Numbered from the stretch's first letter, positions 35,117-44,290 are shown. The stretch is DNA of 64,000 nucleotides from Dehalococcoidia bacterium (GCA_026003895.1 BPIC01000002.1:496001-560000); one strand, 5' to 3'. Notes: a model not told the origin generated them from the letters alone. Made by a program: numbers and translations.

Positions 35117-36931
35117 GTGGATCACGGCGGCAACCAGACGGTACTCGGCAATTACATCCTCGAGACCGTCATCGGTCGGGGCGGGATGGGCACGGTTTAC
35201 CGCGCCCGCCATCGACTGCTTGGCCATACGGTAGCCGTCAAGGTCATTCACCCCCACCTCGTCCACGACCCGACGGCGCGTGACCGCTTCCTCCGGGAGG
35301 CGACGGTCGCTGCCAGCCTCCGCCACCCCAACACCGTTCGGGTGTTTGACTTTGGTGCGGAGACGGAACGGGTCTTCCTCGTGATGGATTATCTCCACGG
35401 TGAGCCACTGAACACGCGGCTCGCCGCTGGCCGCCTGCCCACCGTTCAGGCGATGCACATCTTGCAGCAAGTCGCCTCGGCGGTCGACTACCTCCATCGG
35501 CAGGGGTATGTCCACCGCGACATCAAGCCGGCAAATGTCATCGTCGATCACGCCTTGAACGCAACGATCGTTGACTTCGGCATCGCGCGAGCGCTCGACG
35601 GCGGATTGCTGACGAGCGGCGACGTTATCTCGGGGACGCCATTTTATCTCGCGCCGGAGGTGTATCAGGGTGAGCGGCCAGGTCCGGCGGCCGATAATTG
35701 GGCGCTCGCCGTGGTTGCATTCGAGCTGCTGACCGGCCAGCGCCCGTTTCTCGCCGAGAATCAACCACAGCTGATTCACGCGGTGACGAGAGGAGAGCCT
35801 CGTCGCGCCACGAGCCTCCGCCCGGAGTTGCCCCGCGAGATCGACGTCGTGTTTGAACGACAGTTGGCCAAACGGCCGAGCGACCGCTACCCGAGCGCGG
35901 AGAGCTTTTTGCTCGCGCTTCAGAGTGCGCTCCGCGGCCAGATCATCCGGCCCGTCGCGCGTCCTAGTCCGTCGCCCAGTCAAGCGGAACGAACTCTTCC
36001 GGTGAATGTGGGACAGTCCTCAGCGCCTTCACCAGCGCACCTGTCAGCGGCCGACGTGATCGTGCCGGGGGACCCGGCGCGGGCTGTACCAGCCACACCC
36101 CCTCGGTCGCCCCGGTTCGGTTGCATCATCGCTGGCGCCGCAATCGGACTCGGCGCGTTTGCGCTTCTCGTGTGCTTGGGATTGGGCGGCGTTTATCTTG
36201 CCACCAGTGTTGCTCAGATTAACGCCACCGCGACCGCTGAGGCGGACGCAACGGGGACGGCACGCGCCGTTGCTGCCGGTACATCGACCGCGGTGGCACG
36301 GGTAACGGCCACCGCTGAGGCTAGGGCAGCGCGGGTGGGCGCCACGGCGACGGCGGCGGCGGCCGGCGCGACCCGCCGGTTCGGTCCCGTCTCGGGCAGC
36401 TTTGCCCACGAGGAGGACGGCTTTCTCGAGTTGCGCGCCGCCGGCCAGTCGCTCGTCAGTTTCATCGTCGAAGCGTCCTTCACCAACCCGTTCAGCCCTA
36501 GCGAGAGGATTTTCGACTACGGGTTTACTTTCCGGGATACCGGCCCGAACCAACAGTACCGCATCATGTTCTATCCCAGCGCCGCGCGTGGCGGTGCCTT
36601 CCGATTCATCTTGGTTGAAGGTGACCCGAACAACTCCCGCCCAGTCAGTTGTGTTGACCCAACGAATGAGACTCCGGTCACTTCCCAAGGCATCGGCAGT
36701 GTGTCAGGATCCGTCTTTCGAAATGGCGAGGGGGAACAGAATACCCTTCGGCTCGTCGTGCGCGGTCCGGTCGGTTGGGTGTGGGTCAACGATACGCTCA
36801 TCGCCCGCTGTGCTGTCGACGCGAAGCTCGCCGCCGGCGACGTCCAGGCCGGAATTGGCTTTACCAATGACCGCGAACTGAACGGCCGATTCACGACGTA
36901 CGAGGGCTTCACCGTCTGGGCGCTGCCATGA
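35117..36931 (+). CDS. Receptor-like Ser/Thr protein kinase with extracellular sensor
   Basis: The product has 604 residues. The PknB-type kinase domain (about 10-270) is complete: 'GRGGMGTVYRA', Lys in 'VAVKVIH', 'YVHRDIKPANVIV', 'VDFGIARAL' and 'GTPFYLAPEVYQG'. A Pro/Ser-rich linker, one membrane span (I-I-A-G-A-A-I-G-L-G-A-F-A-L-L-V) and an Ala/Thr-rich repeat stalk follow, then a 170-residue external beta-rich domain with two cysteines resembling a concanavalin-like fold. The start is GTG 35117 with no strong ribosome site. It may sense the secreted proteins encoded just upstream; that is speculation. Confidence 0.92.
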   Translation: MDHGGNQTVLGNYILETVIGRGGMGTVYRARHRLLGHTVAVKVIHPHLVHDPTARDRFLREATVAASLRHPNTVRVFDFGAETERVFLVMDYLHGEPLNTRLAAGRLPTVQAMHILQQVASAVDYLHRQGYVHRDIKPANVIVDHALNATIVDFGIARALDGGLLTSGDVISGTPFYLAPEVYQGERPGPAADNWALAVVAFELLTGQRPFLAENQPQLIHAVTRGEPRRATSLRPELPREIDVVFERQLAKRPSDRYPSAESFLLALQSALRGQIIRPVARPSPSPSQAERTLPVNVGQSSAPSPAHLSAADVIVPGDPARAVPATPPRSPRFGCIIAGAAIGLGAFALLVCLGLGGVYLATSVAQINATATAEADATGTARAVAAGTSTAVARVTATAEARAARVGATATAAAAGATRRFGPVSGSFAHEEDGFLELRAAGQSLVSFIVEASFTNPFSPSERIFDYGFTFRDTGPNQQYRIMFYPSAARGGAFRFILVEGDPNNSRPVSCVDPTNETPVTSQGIGSVSGSVFRNGEGEQNTLRLVVRGPVGWVWVNDTLIARCAVDAKLAAGDVQAGIGFTNDRELNGRFTTYEGFTVWALP

Positions 36932-37304
36932 TGACTCCGTCAGACCCGGGCCCGGTGCCGGAAGGCTGGGAATGGCCAGAGGCGGGTTGCTGCAAGAACT
37001 AGCTCGCTCGGCCGAACGAGTCAGGGTGAGGGTATCAGGCAGACGGCGGTGCTCCTGTCGTGCCTACTGCCGGTCAGCTTTACAGTCGTGGTGACGGTCG
37101 GGCCTGAGAGATCTGCTTGGGCCCACGATGCCAAGGACGACGATTTTAGGGGCCGCGCCTTGCCTTGGATTCCCACGGCATCAGTGGCTCGGCATCGTCC
37201 CGACCGTTCACGCGAGTGCCGCAATGGCGGCATCGGGAGAGGCGAATCACCCTTCTCGGGCCAAGCTGGGCAAAGCGGTCGCGTGGGACGGCTGGCCCTC
37301 GCGT
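36932..37304. other. Intergenic stretch, nothing recognised
   Basis: This 373-bp gap lies between the kinase and the convergent membrane-protein gene. Several short frames exist on both strands, but none has a ribosome site with a recognisable product. No RNA gene or clear terminator seen. Confidence 0.5.
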
Positions 37305-38132
37305 CTATTTTGGGCGGAACGCCCCGGCAATCAGGCTGCCGTCGAAAGGCGCGGGCGCTTCGCCGGTCGTGGCGAACAAATACACCGCGACCCGGTAAAT
37401 CTGACCGAGCGCCGCTGAGGTAACCGCGACGACGGCGATCCAGATCACCCCGATCGCAGCAAGGGGGATCAGCAGATCGAGGCGGCCGGAGATCACCCCG
37501 AGCGCGGCGATCGCGACACCGGGCAGGGCGGCAAGGAGCGTGACAAGCCCGATACCAACGTTGCCGACGACTTGTGCGCCCCACGTCTGGCGCAGCAACT
37601 CGGTGCTTCGCTTAATCGCCGAGAAAGGGTTGATCCCCTCGGCAACCATGACCGGAACGACAAGAAACGTCGCGACCGACCAAGCCGCCCCAAGCACCGC
37701 GCGGACGACATCGCCGACCGCGCCCCGCCGCTCCAGGAGGGCGAGGACAGTGCCGACAATCGCGTTCAGCACCGCAAACCCAAGTATGAGCGGCACGTTT
37801 CTGAGCGCGATGGCGAATCCCTCGCCGATGGTGACGCGCTCGCCCCGGAACCGGCGCAGCACAACGGCTGCCAGCCCGACGTTGAAGAAGAGTGCAATGA
37901 ACGAGGTAACGAGGTAGAAGGCGAAGAGCAGCGCTACGGCTGGCAGGTTCTCCGCAGCTCGCGCGGAGGCTCCGGTCGCGACCGCCACGCCGATCGCCGG
38001 GAACACAAATGCGAGGCTCGCCAACAGGGTCACGACGCCGGCGATTGCGGGGAATGCGAGGAGTCGGGGGTCGTCGGTCAGGACTTTCCAGCTCGACGTT
38101 GCGAGCGCCCAACTTCGCGTGAGTCCACCCAT
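37305..38132 (-). CDS. Polytopic membrane protein (DUF6159-like)
   Basis: The product has 275 residues with about six hydrophobic segments. The N-terminus 'SWALATSSWKVLTDDPRLLA' and the later 'FNVGLAAVVLRRFRGE' and 'GINPFSAIKRSTELLRQTWG' match a family of bacterial membrane proteins (DUF6159) of unknown role. There is no enzymatic motif. It ends with a short polar tail (F-D-G-S-L-I-A-G-A-F-R-P-K) typical of the family. It is downstream of the PPOX gene on the same strand. Confidence 0.75.
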   Translation of the reverse strand: MGGLTRSWALATSSWKVLTDDPRLLAFPAIAGVVTLLASLAFVFPAIGVAVATGASARAAENLPAVALLFAFYLVTSFIALFFNVGLAAVVLRRFRGERVTIGEGFAIALRNVPLILGFAVLNAIVGTVLALLERRGAVGDVVRAVLGAAWSVATFLVVPVMVAEGINPFSAIKRSTELLRQTWGAQVVGNVGIGLVTLLAALPGVAIAALGVISGRLDLLIPLAAIGVIWIAVVAVTSAALGQIYRVAVYLFATTGEAPAPFDGSLIAGAFRPK

Positions 38133-38152
38133 AACGCTCCTTCACCGAATGA

Positions 38153-38677
38153 TCACGTGAACGGGGGAAACCGCCACTCGTAGATGCCGATTCCTTCGCC
38201 AAAATGCTCGGTCCGCACGGAAACTGGCTTGACCACCATCCCGACGAGCAGCTCACGAACATCGTCGTCGGATAGCGCGGGCATGGATCCGCCGCGCGCC
38301 CGATTTGCCTCGATTCGACGGCGATACATCGACACGAGGTCGTCTCCCTCGACCAGCGAGGCAAGCCCCTTGAGGTAAACATTGCGGCCTTGCGTGCCCT
38401 CGGTCCAGACGACGGCGACGTGGGGATTGCGTCGCACTTGAGCGACACGCCCCGTCTGGCGCGCTTGGACGACCTCGACCGACCAGTCGTCGCGGAGACT
38501 GACGCCCATGACCCGGCCAGTCGGGAAGCCCGCCTTGTCGATGGTGTAAAGTGCGGCCGCGCCGCGCTCGACGATGAATGCCCGAACGGCTTCCTTGATC
38601 TCGTCGGTCGCCGGTAGCGGCGGGCTCGGCACGGCACGGCGGCGAGCCGCCTCGCGTGGATCGTGGATCTCCGGCAT
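38153..38677 (-). CDS. PPOX-family flavin/F420-binding protein
   Basis: The product has 174 residues. The split-barrel core is 'AALYTIDKAGFPTGRVMGVS', then 'ARQTGRVAQVRRNPHVAVVW' and 'GLASLVEGDD'. This is the general-stress or pyridoxamine-oxidase-like branch that binds FMN or F420 and often reduces unsaturated compounds. The start is ATG 38677. It is divergent from the frameshifted SDR, 80 bases away. Confidence 0.8.
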   Translation of the reverse strand: MPEIHDPREAARRRAVPSPPLPATDEIKEAVRAFIVERGAAALYTIDKAGFPTGRVMGVSLRDDWSVEVVQARQTGRVAQVRRNPHVAVVWTEGTQGRNVYLKGLASLVEGDDLVSMYRRRIEANRARGGSMPALSDDDVRELLVGMVVKPVSVRTEHFGEGIGIYEWRFPPFT

Positions 38678-38757
38678 ACTCTCCTCCGGCGCCCTACCCT
38701 AGCGGCGGACACGTTGGGGCGTCAAGCGGCTGCTGGCGGCGTCAAGCGGAGGAGGGC

Positions 38758-39529
38758 ATGCATCTAGCGGGGGAAAACGGCAATTGTCACCGGCGGGGCG
38801 AGCGGCATCGGGCGGGCCATCGTCGAGCGAATCGTCCGCGATGGCGGAAACGCCGTCATCGCCGATGTTGATGACGAGAAAGCGAACGGGCTCCAGCGCG
38901 AACTAGGCGACCGGGCGCTCGCCGCGCACGTCGACGTGACTGACGCCGAGGCGATCCAATCGGTGGTCCGGCAGGCCGTCGAGACCTTCGGCGCACTGGA
39001 CATTATGGTCAACAACGCCGGCGTGATGCTCGTTGCTCCGGCCATCGAGATTACGCCCCAGCAGTGGCGGCGCGTCCTTGACGTCAATCTGACGGGTGTC
39101 TTTCTCGGCTCCCAAGCGGCAGCGCGCCAAATGATTGCTCAGGGACGGGGCGGAGTGATCGTCAATGGCGCATCGGGCGCGGGGCGACGCGGCTCCGCGT
39201 TTTTCTCGGCCTATTGCGCGTCGAAAGCGGGGGTCATTTCGATTACTCAATCGCTCGCGATCGAGCTTGCGCCGCACAAAATCCGTGTCAACTGCTACAC
39301 GCCCGGCCATATCATGACGCCGTTTTGGGAGACCATCGCCGAAGGGTACGCTCGCGTCACGAACAGCACGCGCGAAGCCGTCCTTGAGCGCTTCCGAGCG
39401 TCTGTCCCGTGGGGCAGATTTGGAACGCCGGAGGAGGTCGCCAACGCTGTCGCTTGGCTCGTCAGCGACGAGGCCGAGTACGTCAGCGGTCAAGCAATCG
39501 CTATGAACGGCGCCGAGCTACCGTGGTAG
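38758..39529 (+). pseudogene. SDR-family oxidoreductase, frameshifted at codon 5
   Basis: ATG 38758 follows GGAGGAGG and reads M-H-L-A-G, then a run of five G at 38769-38773 throws the frame off. Removing one G joins it to K-T-A-I-V-T-G-G-A-S-G-I-G and an otherwise intact 256-residue short-chain dehydrogenase. That product has N-N-A-G-V-M and the catalytic 'YCASKAGVIS' Tyr and Lys. The remaining in-frame start at 38936 would lose the NAD(P)-binding glycine motif. Either a recent inactivation or a base-call error. The gene precedes the dehydratase gene by 43 bases and is probably co-transcribed with it. Confidence 0.78.
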
Positions 39530-39543
39530 CCCGCGTAAACGGG

Positions 39544-39549
39544 TACACT
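39544..39549 (+). promoter_or_regulatory. -10 box TACACT upstream of the dehydratase gene
   Basis: TACACT lies 23 bases before ATG 39573 with GAAGGAGGG between. It suggests that the gene also has its own promoter. Confidence 0.4.
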
Positions 39550-39572
39550 TCGCGCGAGAAGGAGGGCACGTC

Positions 39573-41105
39573 ATGACGACGACCGAGCTGATGATTGAAG
39601 ACCTCGCCCGCCTGTGGTCCAAGCCGCGCCGCCCGACCCCGATCCAGACGGGCGAGGATTATCGTCAGTCGCTCCGTGGAAGGAACTTGCGGGTCTACTT
39701 ATTCGGCGAACGGATTGAGGAGCCTGTAGACCACCCGCTCATCCGTCCCTCGATCAACGCCGTCGCCGCGACGTATGACCTTGCCATCGAACAGCCGGAA
39801 CTGGCGACCGCTTGGTCGTCGATCGCCGGGCGCCGAGTCAACCGGTTCCTTCAGATCGCTGAGAGCGTCGACGATGTCGTCGCCCAGAACAAAATGCAGC
39901 GGCGGCTTGGCCAGCTCACTGGCACCTGTTTCCAGCGTTGTGTCGGGATGGACGCCTTCAACGCGCTTTACTCGATCACCTATGAGTGCGATCAAGCGCA
40001 TGGCACAACGTATCATCAGCGGCTCCGCGAATTTATCCGCTATTGCCAAGAAGAGAACCTCGTTATCGGCGGCGCGATGACCGACCCAAAGGGCGATCGA
40101 AGCAAAGGGCCGAGCGAGCAGGAAGACCCGGACCTGTTCGTGCGAGTGGTCGAGCGGCGCGACGACGGAATCGTCATTCGCGGGGCGAAGATGCACCAGA
40201 CGGGTTGCCTCAATTCGCACTGGATCGTCGTTATGCCCACCATGCGGTTGCGGCCTGCCGACCGGGATTACGCCGTGGTCGCGGCGATTCCGGTCGGTCA
40301 CCCCGGCCTGACGTTCATCTATGGCCGACAGTCGTGCGACACTCGGGCGCTCGAGGGCGGCGAGATCGACCAGGGCAACGCCCAGTTCTCCGGTCAGGAA
40401 GCCATGATCATCATCGAGGACGTATTCGTCCCGTGGGAGTTCGTCTTTCTGGACGGCGAGACGGAATGGGCTGCGCCGCTTGTCGAACGATTCACCGCGT
40501 TTCACCGCCGGAGCTACGTCTGCAAGACGGGGCTCGGGGACGTGCTGATTGGCGCGGCGGCGCAGATTGCCGACTACAACGGCGTCCCGAACGTGTCACA
40601 CATCCGCGACAAACTGGTCGAAATGGCGCATCTGAACGAAACGATCTATGGCGCAGGAATCGCGTCCTCGTACGAGTCAAAGCCGACTGCCGCGGGCAAC
40701 TTCCAGAACGACGATCTGCTTGCCAACGTGTGCAAGCACAATGTCACCCGCTTTCCCTATGAGTTGGCGCGGCTGGCGCAGGATATCGCGGGTGGGCTGG
40801 TCGCAACGCTGCCGTCCGAGCGCGACTTCGATAATCCGGACACCGGTCCGCTTCTGCGGAAGTTCCTCAGAGGACGCGAAGGCGTTGCGGTCGAGGACCG
40901 GGTGCGCATTCTGCGGCTGATCGAGAACATGACCCTTGGGCGCAACGCCGTTGGCTACCTGACGGAATCCATGCACGGCGCTGGCTCGCCGCAGGCGCAG
41001 CGCATCCAAATCCAGCGCTCTCTCAACCTCGAGGAGAAGAAGGCGATGGCGCGCCGTCTCGCAGGTATCGACCAGCGCAGGGACACCACCGCCGAACCTG
41101 CCTGA
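39573..41105 (+). CDS. abfD: 4-hydroxybutyryl-CoA dehydratase / vinylacetyl-CoA isomerase homologue
   Basis: The product has 510 residues, strongly like AbfD: 'RVYLFGERIEEPVDHPLIRP', 'CFQRCVGMDAFNALYS', 'GAMTDPKGDRS', 'GAKMHQTGCLNSH', 'YGRQSCDTR', 'NVCKHNVTRFPYE' and 'TESMHGAGSPQAQR'. AbfD contains FAD and a [4Fe-4S] cluster and dehydrates 4-hydroxybutyryl-CoA to crotonyl-CoA. Cluster ligands are Cys119, Cys123, His311 and Cys317. In the Clostridium enzyme the last two are seven residues apart (292/299); here they are six. It may act in 4-hydroxybutyrate degradation; carbon fixation cannot be concluded. A related function in the same superfamily is possible. Confidence 0.88.
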   Translation: MTTTELMIEDLARLWSKPRRPTPIQTGEDYRQSLRGRNLRVYLFGERIEEPVDHPLIRPSINAVAATYDLAIEQPELATAWSSIAGRRVNRFLQIAESVDDVVAQNKMQRRLGQLTGTCFQRCVGMDAFNALYSITYECDQAHGTTYHQRLREFIRYCQEENLVIGGAMTDPKGDRSKGPSEQEDPDLFVRVVERRDDGIVIRGAKMHQTGCLNSHWIVVMPTMRLRPADRDYAVVAAIPVGHPGLTFIYGRQSCDTRALEGGEIDQGNAQFSGQEAMIIIEDVFVPWEFVFLDGETEWAAPLVERFTAFHRRSYVCKTGLGDVLIGAAAQIADYNGVPNVSHIRDKLVEMAHLNETIYGAGIASSYESKPTAAGNFQNDDLLANVCKHNVTRFPYELARLAQDIAGGLVATLPSERDFDNPDTGPLLRKFLRGREGVAVEDRVRILRLIENMTLGRNAVGYLTESMHGAGSPQAQRIQIQRSLNLEEKKAMARRLAGIDQRRDTTAEPA

Positions 41106-41136
41106 ACGACTCGCCTCGATGGGATCTCGCCGGTGC

Positions 41137-42627
41137 CTAGGGCGCTGCACGGCGCGGCGGTGTTGGACTGACCGTTCCCGGAGTCGCGGTCGGGTCGGCG
41201 GCGCGTGGCGAGCCGGTCGCGGTGGGCGTCGCAGTCGCGGCTGCTGCTGTTGGACTGGCCGATGCCGTGAACGAGGGGGCTGCACTGGGCGCCGGCGCCG
41301 TCGGCGAGGGTGTCGCCGCGACCATGAGAGTTGGTGTCGGGCTCGGTAATGGCGGCGCAGTGGACGATGGGGTTCCGGTCGCCTGCTGGCTGGCCGGCAG
41401 TGTTGGCGTGGTCGCCGGGGTAACGCCCAGATCGAAGCGAACGACGACTGCCTGTCGGTCCGCCGCGCCGCCGATTGCCGCCGCCACGGCTGCTTTGCCA
41501 TCCGGTTGGATCGCCACGCCGTTCGCGTTGGCGCTTGCCGCACCAAGCCCGTGAGTGACGATACCGCTGCTCCCAACCTTCGTGTCAAACATGCCGGCTG
41601 GGGTCAGCGCCGCCAGCAGTGCCGAGGAGCGTCCGCTGCGCTCAACTGCGAAGCCTACCGCAACGATCCGACCGTCCGGTTCGAATGCGACATCTTGGAA
41701 CGAGATCGCGGTGCCGGGGAGTGTGGCGGTGACACCGCCGCCGTTGCCAAATTGTTGGTCCACCACTCCAGCAGGTGTCAGGCGTCGTACGCCTCCCCCG
41801 GAATTGACGACGATCGCAGTGCCATCCGGCTGTGCCACGATCCCGCTGGCTGGCTCGGCCACGACTCCGTTCTGCCCAAACGCCAAATCGAGCGTCCCGG
41901 TTGGCGTCAGGCGGACGATTGCCGACCCTGCTGCCACGATGCGCCCGTCGGGCAGGAGCGCGAGGTCGAAGCCGTAGGCGAACTGGCGCCCGAGGGCGCT
42001 TTGGAACGCGCCGTCCGTCCCGAACGCGACATCGGGCGCACCGTTTGGAAGAAAGCGGGCGACCAGCACCTGCGATCCGGTTGCCTCGCTGCTGTCCCCG
42101 ACCATGACGATCTTGCCATCGGGCTGGACGGCAAGGCGCTTCGCGCGGGCGGGCGAGCCCCAGCGGCGACGAACGACGCCGGCATCACCGAAGCTCAAAT
42201 CGGGGTCGCCGTTTGGGTGGAACCGGGCGATGAACGCGTCGTCTCCCGCGCTGCCGGCCACGAGAATCGCGCCATCGGCTTGGACTGCTGCGTCGTATGC
42301 GACGCTGCCGGAGCCAACGCTCCGACTCAGAATACCATTCTGGCCGAAGGTAGGGTCAGGCTGGCCATCTGGCCGAAGCCTCGCGATGAGTAGGTTCCCC
42401 TCGCCGGCTCGCCCCGCGACCAGCAGCTCGCCGTTGGGCAGGATCGCCACGGCATTCGCCTCCGACCAGCCCAGCCCAGCGAGTGCGACCACCCCACGCT
42501 GGCCAAAGCTGCTGTCGAGGTCGCCCGGCGCAGCCGAGGCGACCTGAAGCACGAAGAGGGCGATGCCGCAGGCGCCGGCGGCGAGAACGGTAAGTCGGGC
42601 AAGCGGCGGGAGGAAGGGGCGCGGCAT
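41137..42627 (-). CDS. Secreted delta-60 repeat protein
   Basis: The product has 496 residues. After a signal segment (L-T-V-L-A-A-G-A-C-G-I-A-L-F-V-L) come about eight delta-60 repeats of roughly 50 residues, each with 'GDLDSSFGQRGVV' and 'AVQPDGKIVMVG'-type signatures, forming a propeller. The last 90 residues are a Pro/Thr/Ser/Ala-rich tail. Such proteins are exported; function unknown. Convergent with the dehydratase gene and spaced by 31 bases. Confidence 0.85.
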   Translation of the reverse strand: MPRPFLPPLARLTVLAAGACGIALFVLQVASAAPGDLDSSFGQRGVVALAGLGWSEANAVAILPNGELLVAGRAGEGNLLIARLRPDGQPDPTFGQNGILSRSVGSGSVAYDAAVQADGAILVAGSAGDDAFIARFHPNGDPDLSFGDAGVVRRRWGSPARAKRLAVQPDGKIVMVGDSSEATGSQVLVARFLPNGAPDVAFGTDGAFQSALGRQFAYGFDLALLPDGRIVAAGSAIVRLTPTGTLDLAFGQNGVVAEPASGIVAQPDGTAIVVNSGGGVRRLTPAGVVDQQFGNGGGVTATLPGTAISFQDVAFEPDGRIVAVGFAVERSGRSSALLAALTPAGMFDTKVGSSGIVTHGLGAASANANGVAIQPDGKAAVAAAIGGAADRQAVVVRFDLGVTPATTPTLPASQQATGTPSSTAPPLPSPTPTLMVAATPSPTAPAPSAAPSFTASASPTAAAATATPTATGSPRAADPTATPGTVSPTPPRRAAP

Positions 42628-42706
42628 GGAAGCTCCGAGGGGCTGCGCAACGGCAGGCGCATTTACGAAACCCTACCACGCTCAGGCCTGGTGGTTCAAC
42701 GCCGCG

Positions 42707-43225
42707 CTACTCGTTCCGGAACCGCCAGCGGGTCACGTTGGTGGGAAACGCGCTCCAACCAAACCCTACCCGCGGACGGAATTCCCACAGCCCGCCGTCG
42801 TCCCATTGATTGACGGTAGGACGATAGTCGTGGGAGGCGGCGTACTTTTTGGCAAAGGCGGCCGCCAGCTGCTCGGCTAGTGCCGGGTCCGGCTTGCCCG
42901 CCGGCCGCGCTCGCCCCTCGAGGATGACGACCTCGTCACCGCTCTCCAAATGAACAACGATCTCGGGGTTGGCGGCGATGTTGCGTGCCCGCCGGGTTTC
43001 AGGGCTGCCTTCGAAATACAGGGTTCCGTCCAGCCAGACCGCCCAAGCCGGCATCGCGTGCGGTCGTCCGTCCGGTCGGGTCGTGCTGAACCAATAATTG
43101 CGCGCCGCCTCGAGCCGCTCGATTGCCCACGCCCATGGCAGGGCGCCGTCGTTGGTGTCGGGGACGCCGTAGCCATCCGGCATTCGGGGGCGATCGGTCG
43201 CTGGTGAGCCAAAGGGAGCCTGCAT
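42707..43225 (-). CDS. PPOX-family F420/FMN-dependent protein
   Basis: The product has 172 residues: 'YWFSTTRPDGRPHAMPAWAV', 'LYFEGSPETRRARNIAANPE' and 'VVILEGRARPAG'. This is close to F420-dependent PPOX proteins of actinobacterial type. The C-terminus 'GFGWSAFPTNVTRWRF' is typical of that branch. The start is ATG 43225. It is divergent from a WYL-family regulator that may control it through the shared palindrome at 43272-43288. Confidence 0.85.
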   Translation of the reverse strand: MQAPFGSPATDRPRMPDGYGVPDTNDGALPWAWAIERLEAARNYWFSTTRPDGRPHAMPAWAVWLDGTLYFEGSPETRRARNIAANPEIVVHLESGDEVVILEGRARPAGKPDPALAEQLAAAFAKKYAASHDYRPTVNQWDDGGLWEFRPRVGFGWSAFPTNVTRWRFRNE

Positions 43226-43271
43226 CGTTCACACTCCTTGAGAAAGTTCCGCCAAGGCTACCAAGCGATAG

Positions 43272-43288
43272 ATGACACAAGCTGTCAT
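43272..43288. promoter_or_regulatory. Inverted repeat ATGACA-N5-TGTCAT between PPOX and regulator genes
   Basis: This is a perfect six-base inverted repeat with spacer CAAGC, placed centrally in the 102-bp divergent region. It lies 46 bases from the PPOX start and 39 bases from the regulator start. Position and symmetry fit an operator for the WYL regulator. Confidence 0.5.
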
Positions 43289-43327
43289 GATTTCGGCGCC
43301 ATACCGACAACACGAAAGGAGGAGGGC

Positions 43328-44290
43328 ATGCGCGCCGATCGCCTGCTTGCTATCGTCCTGTTGATCCAACGGCACGGACGACTCTCCGCACGTGCGTTGG
43401 CGGACCGCCTCGAAGTGTCGCCGCGGACGATCCTGCGCGACATGGACGCATTGTCCGCGGCCGGCGTTCCGGTCTACGCCGAGCGCGGCGCGGCGGGTGG
43501 CTGGTCGCTGGCCGGCTCATATCGGCTTGAACCGCCACTCCTTTCGGATGAGGAGATACAGTCGCTCCTACTGTCGGGTCCGGCTCGACCGCTGCGCGAT
43601 CTCGGGCTGGCCGGCGCGTCGGGGACGGCCGTTGTGAAGCTGCTGGCGGCGCTGCCAGAAATGAGCCGCCGCGCCGCTGAACAGGCGCGCGAGCGAATTC
43701 TCATCGACACCGCCAGCTGGCGCCGTTCGGCGGAGCCCGCACCGGCGTTGCCTGCCATCCACGAGGCGCTCTGGCGCGATCGCCGGATCGAGTTGGTTTA
43801 TCGCCGCGACCACGACACTGTGACCCGGGTGGTCGATCCGCTTGGTCTGGTCATGAAAGGGGATCGCTGGTACCTCGTCGCGGCGACCGACGGCGAGCCA
43901 CGGACTTACCGGGTCTCGCGCGTTGCCCGCGCGACGGCGCTCCCTGAGCCGGTGACACGGCCTCCGCGGTTCGACCTCGCCGTGTACTGGGAGCGTTCCA
44001 CGGACGAGTTCATTGCCAACCTGCCGCGCTTTCCGCTGGTCGCCCGGGTTGCACCCTCCGCGGTGCACCGACTCTCGTTTCCCGGATCCTACGCCCGTGT
44101 CGAGTCGCTCGGCGAGCCGGATCACGACGGTTGGAGGACAGTCCACCTCGTTCTCGAGACCGAGGACGAGGCGGTGGCCTATGCGCTCGGGTTCGGCGCT
44201 GCGCTCCGTGTCATCGAGCCGGAGACCGTTCGCGAGCGCGTCGTGGCCGGTGCGAGAGCGGTGCTGGCCGCATATGGCCGCGGCGAGTGA
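43328..44290 (+). CDS. YafY/DeoR-type HTH regulator with WYL domain
   Basis: The product has 320 residues from ATG 43328 after GGAGGAGG. The winged helix is clear ('GRLSARALADRLEVSPRTIL'). The WYL domain covers about 140-230, with 'GDRWYLVAATDGEPRTYRVS'. A WCX-like C-terminal domain follows. WYL domains bind nucleotides or other ligands and the family includes defence and metabolic regulators. There is no defence gene nearby; the divergent PPOX gene is the likely target. Confidence 0.93.
   Translation: MRADRLLAIVLLIQRHGRLSARALADRLEVSPRTILRDMDALSAAGVPVYAERGAAGGWSLAGSYRLEPPLLSDEEIQSLLLSGPARPLRDLGLAGASGTAVVKLLAALPEMSRRAAEQARERILIDTASWRRSAEPAPALPAIHEALWRDRRIELVYRRDHDTVTRVVDPLGLVMKGDRWYLVAATDGEPRTYRVSRVARATALPEPVTRPPRFDLAVYWERSTDEFIANLPRFPLVARVAPSAVHRLSFPGSYARVESLGEPDHDGWRTVHLVLETEDEAVAYALGFGAALRVIEPETVRERVVAGARAVLAAYGRGE

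Noticed and set aside
39986-40762. 258-codon plus-strand frame inside the dehydratase gene
   Set aside because: Out-of-frame translation of the conserved AbfD homologue; no independent support.
43328-44290. WYL regulator as part of a defence island
   Set aside because: No restriction, CRISPR, toxin-antitoxin or other defence gene lies nearby; the divergent partner is a metabolic PPOX gene.
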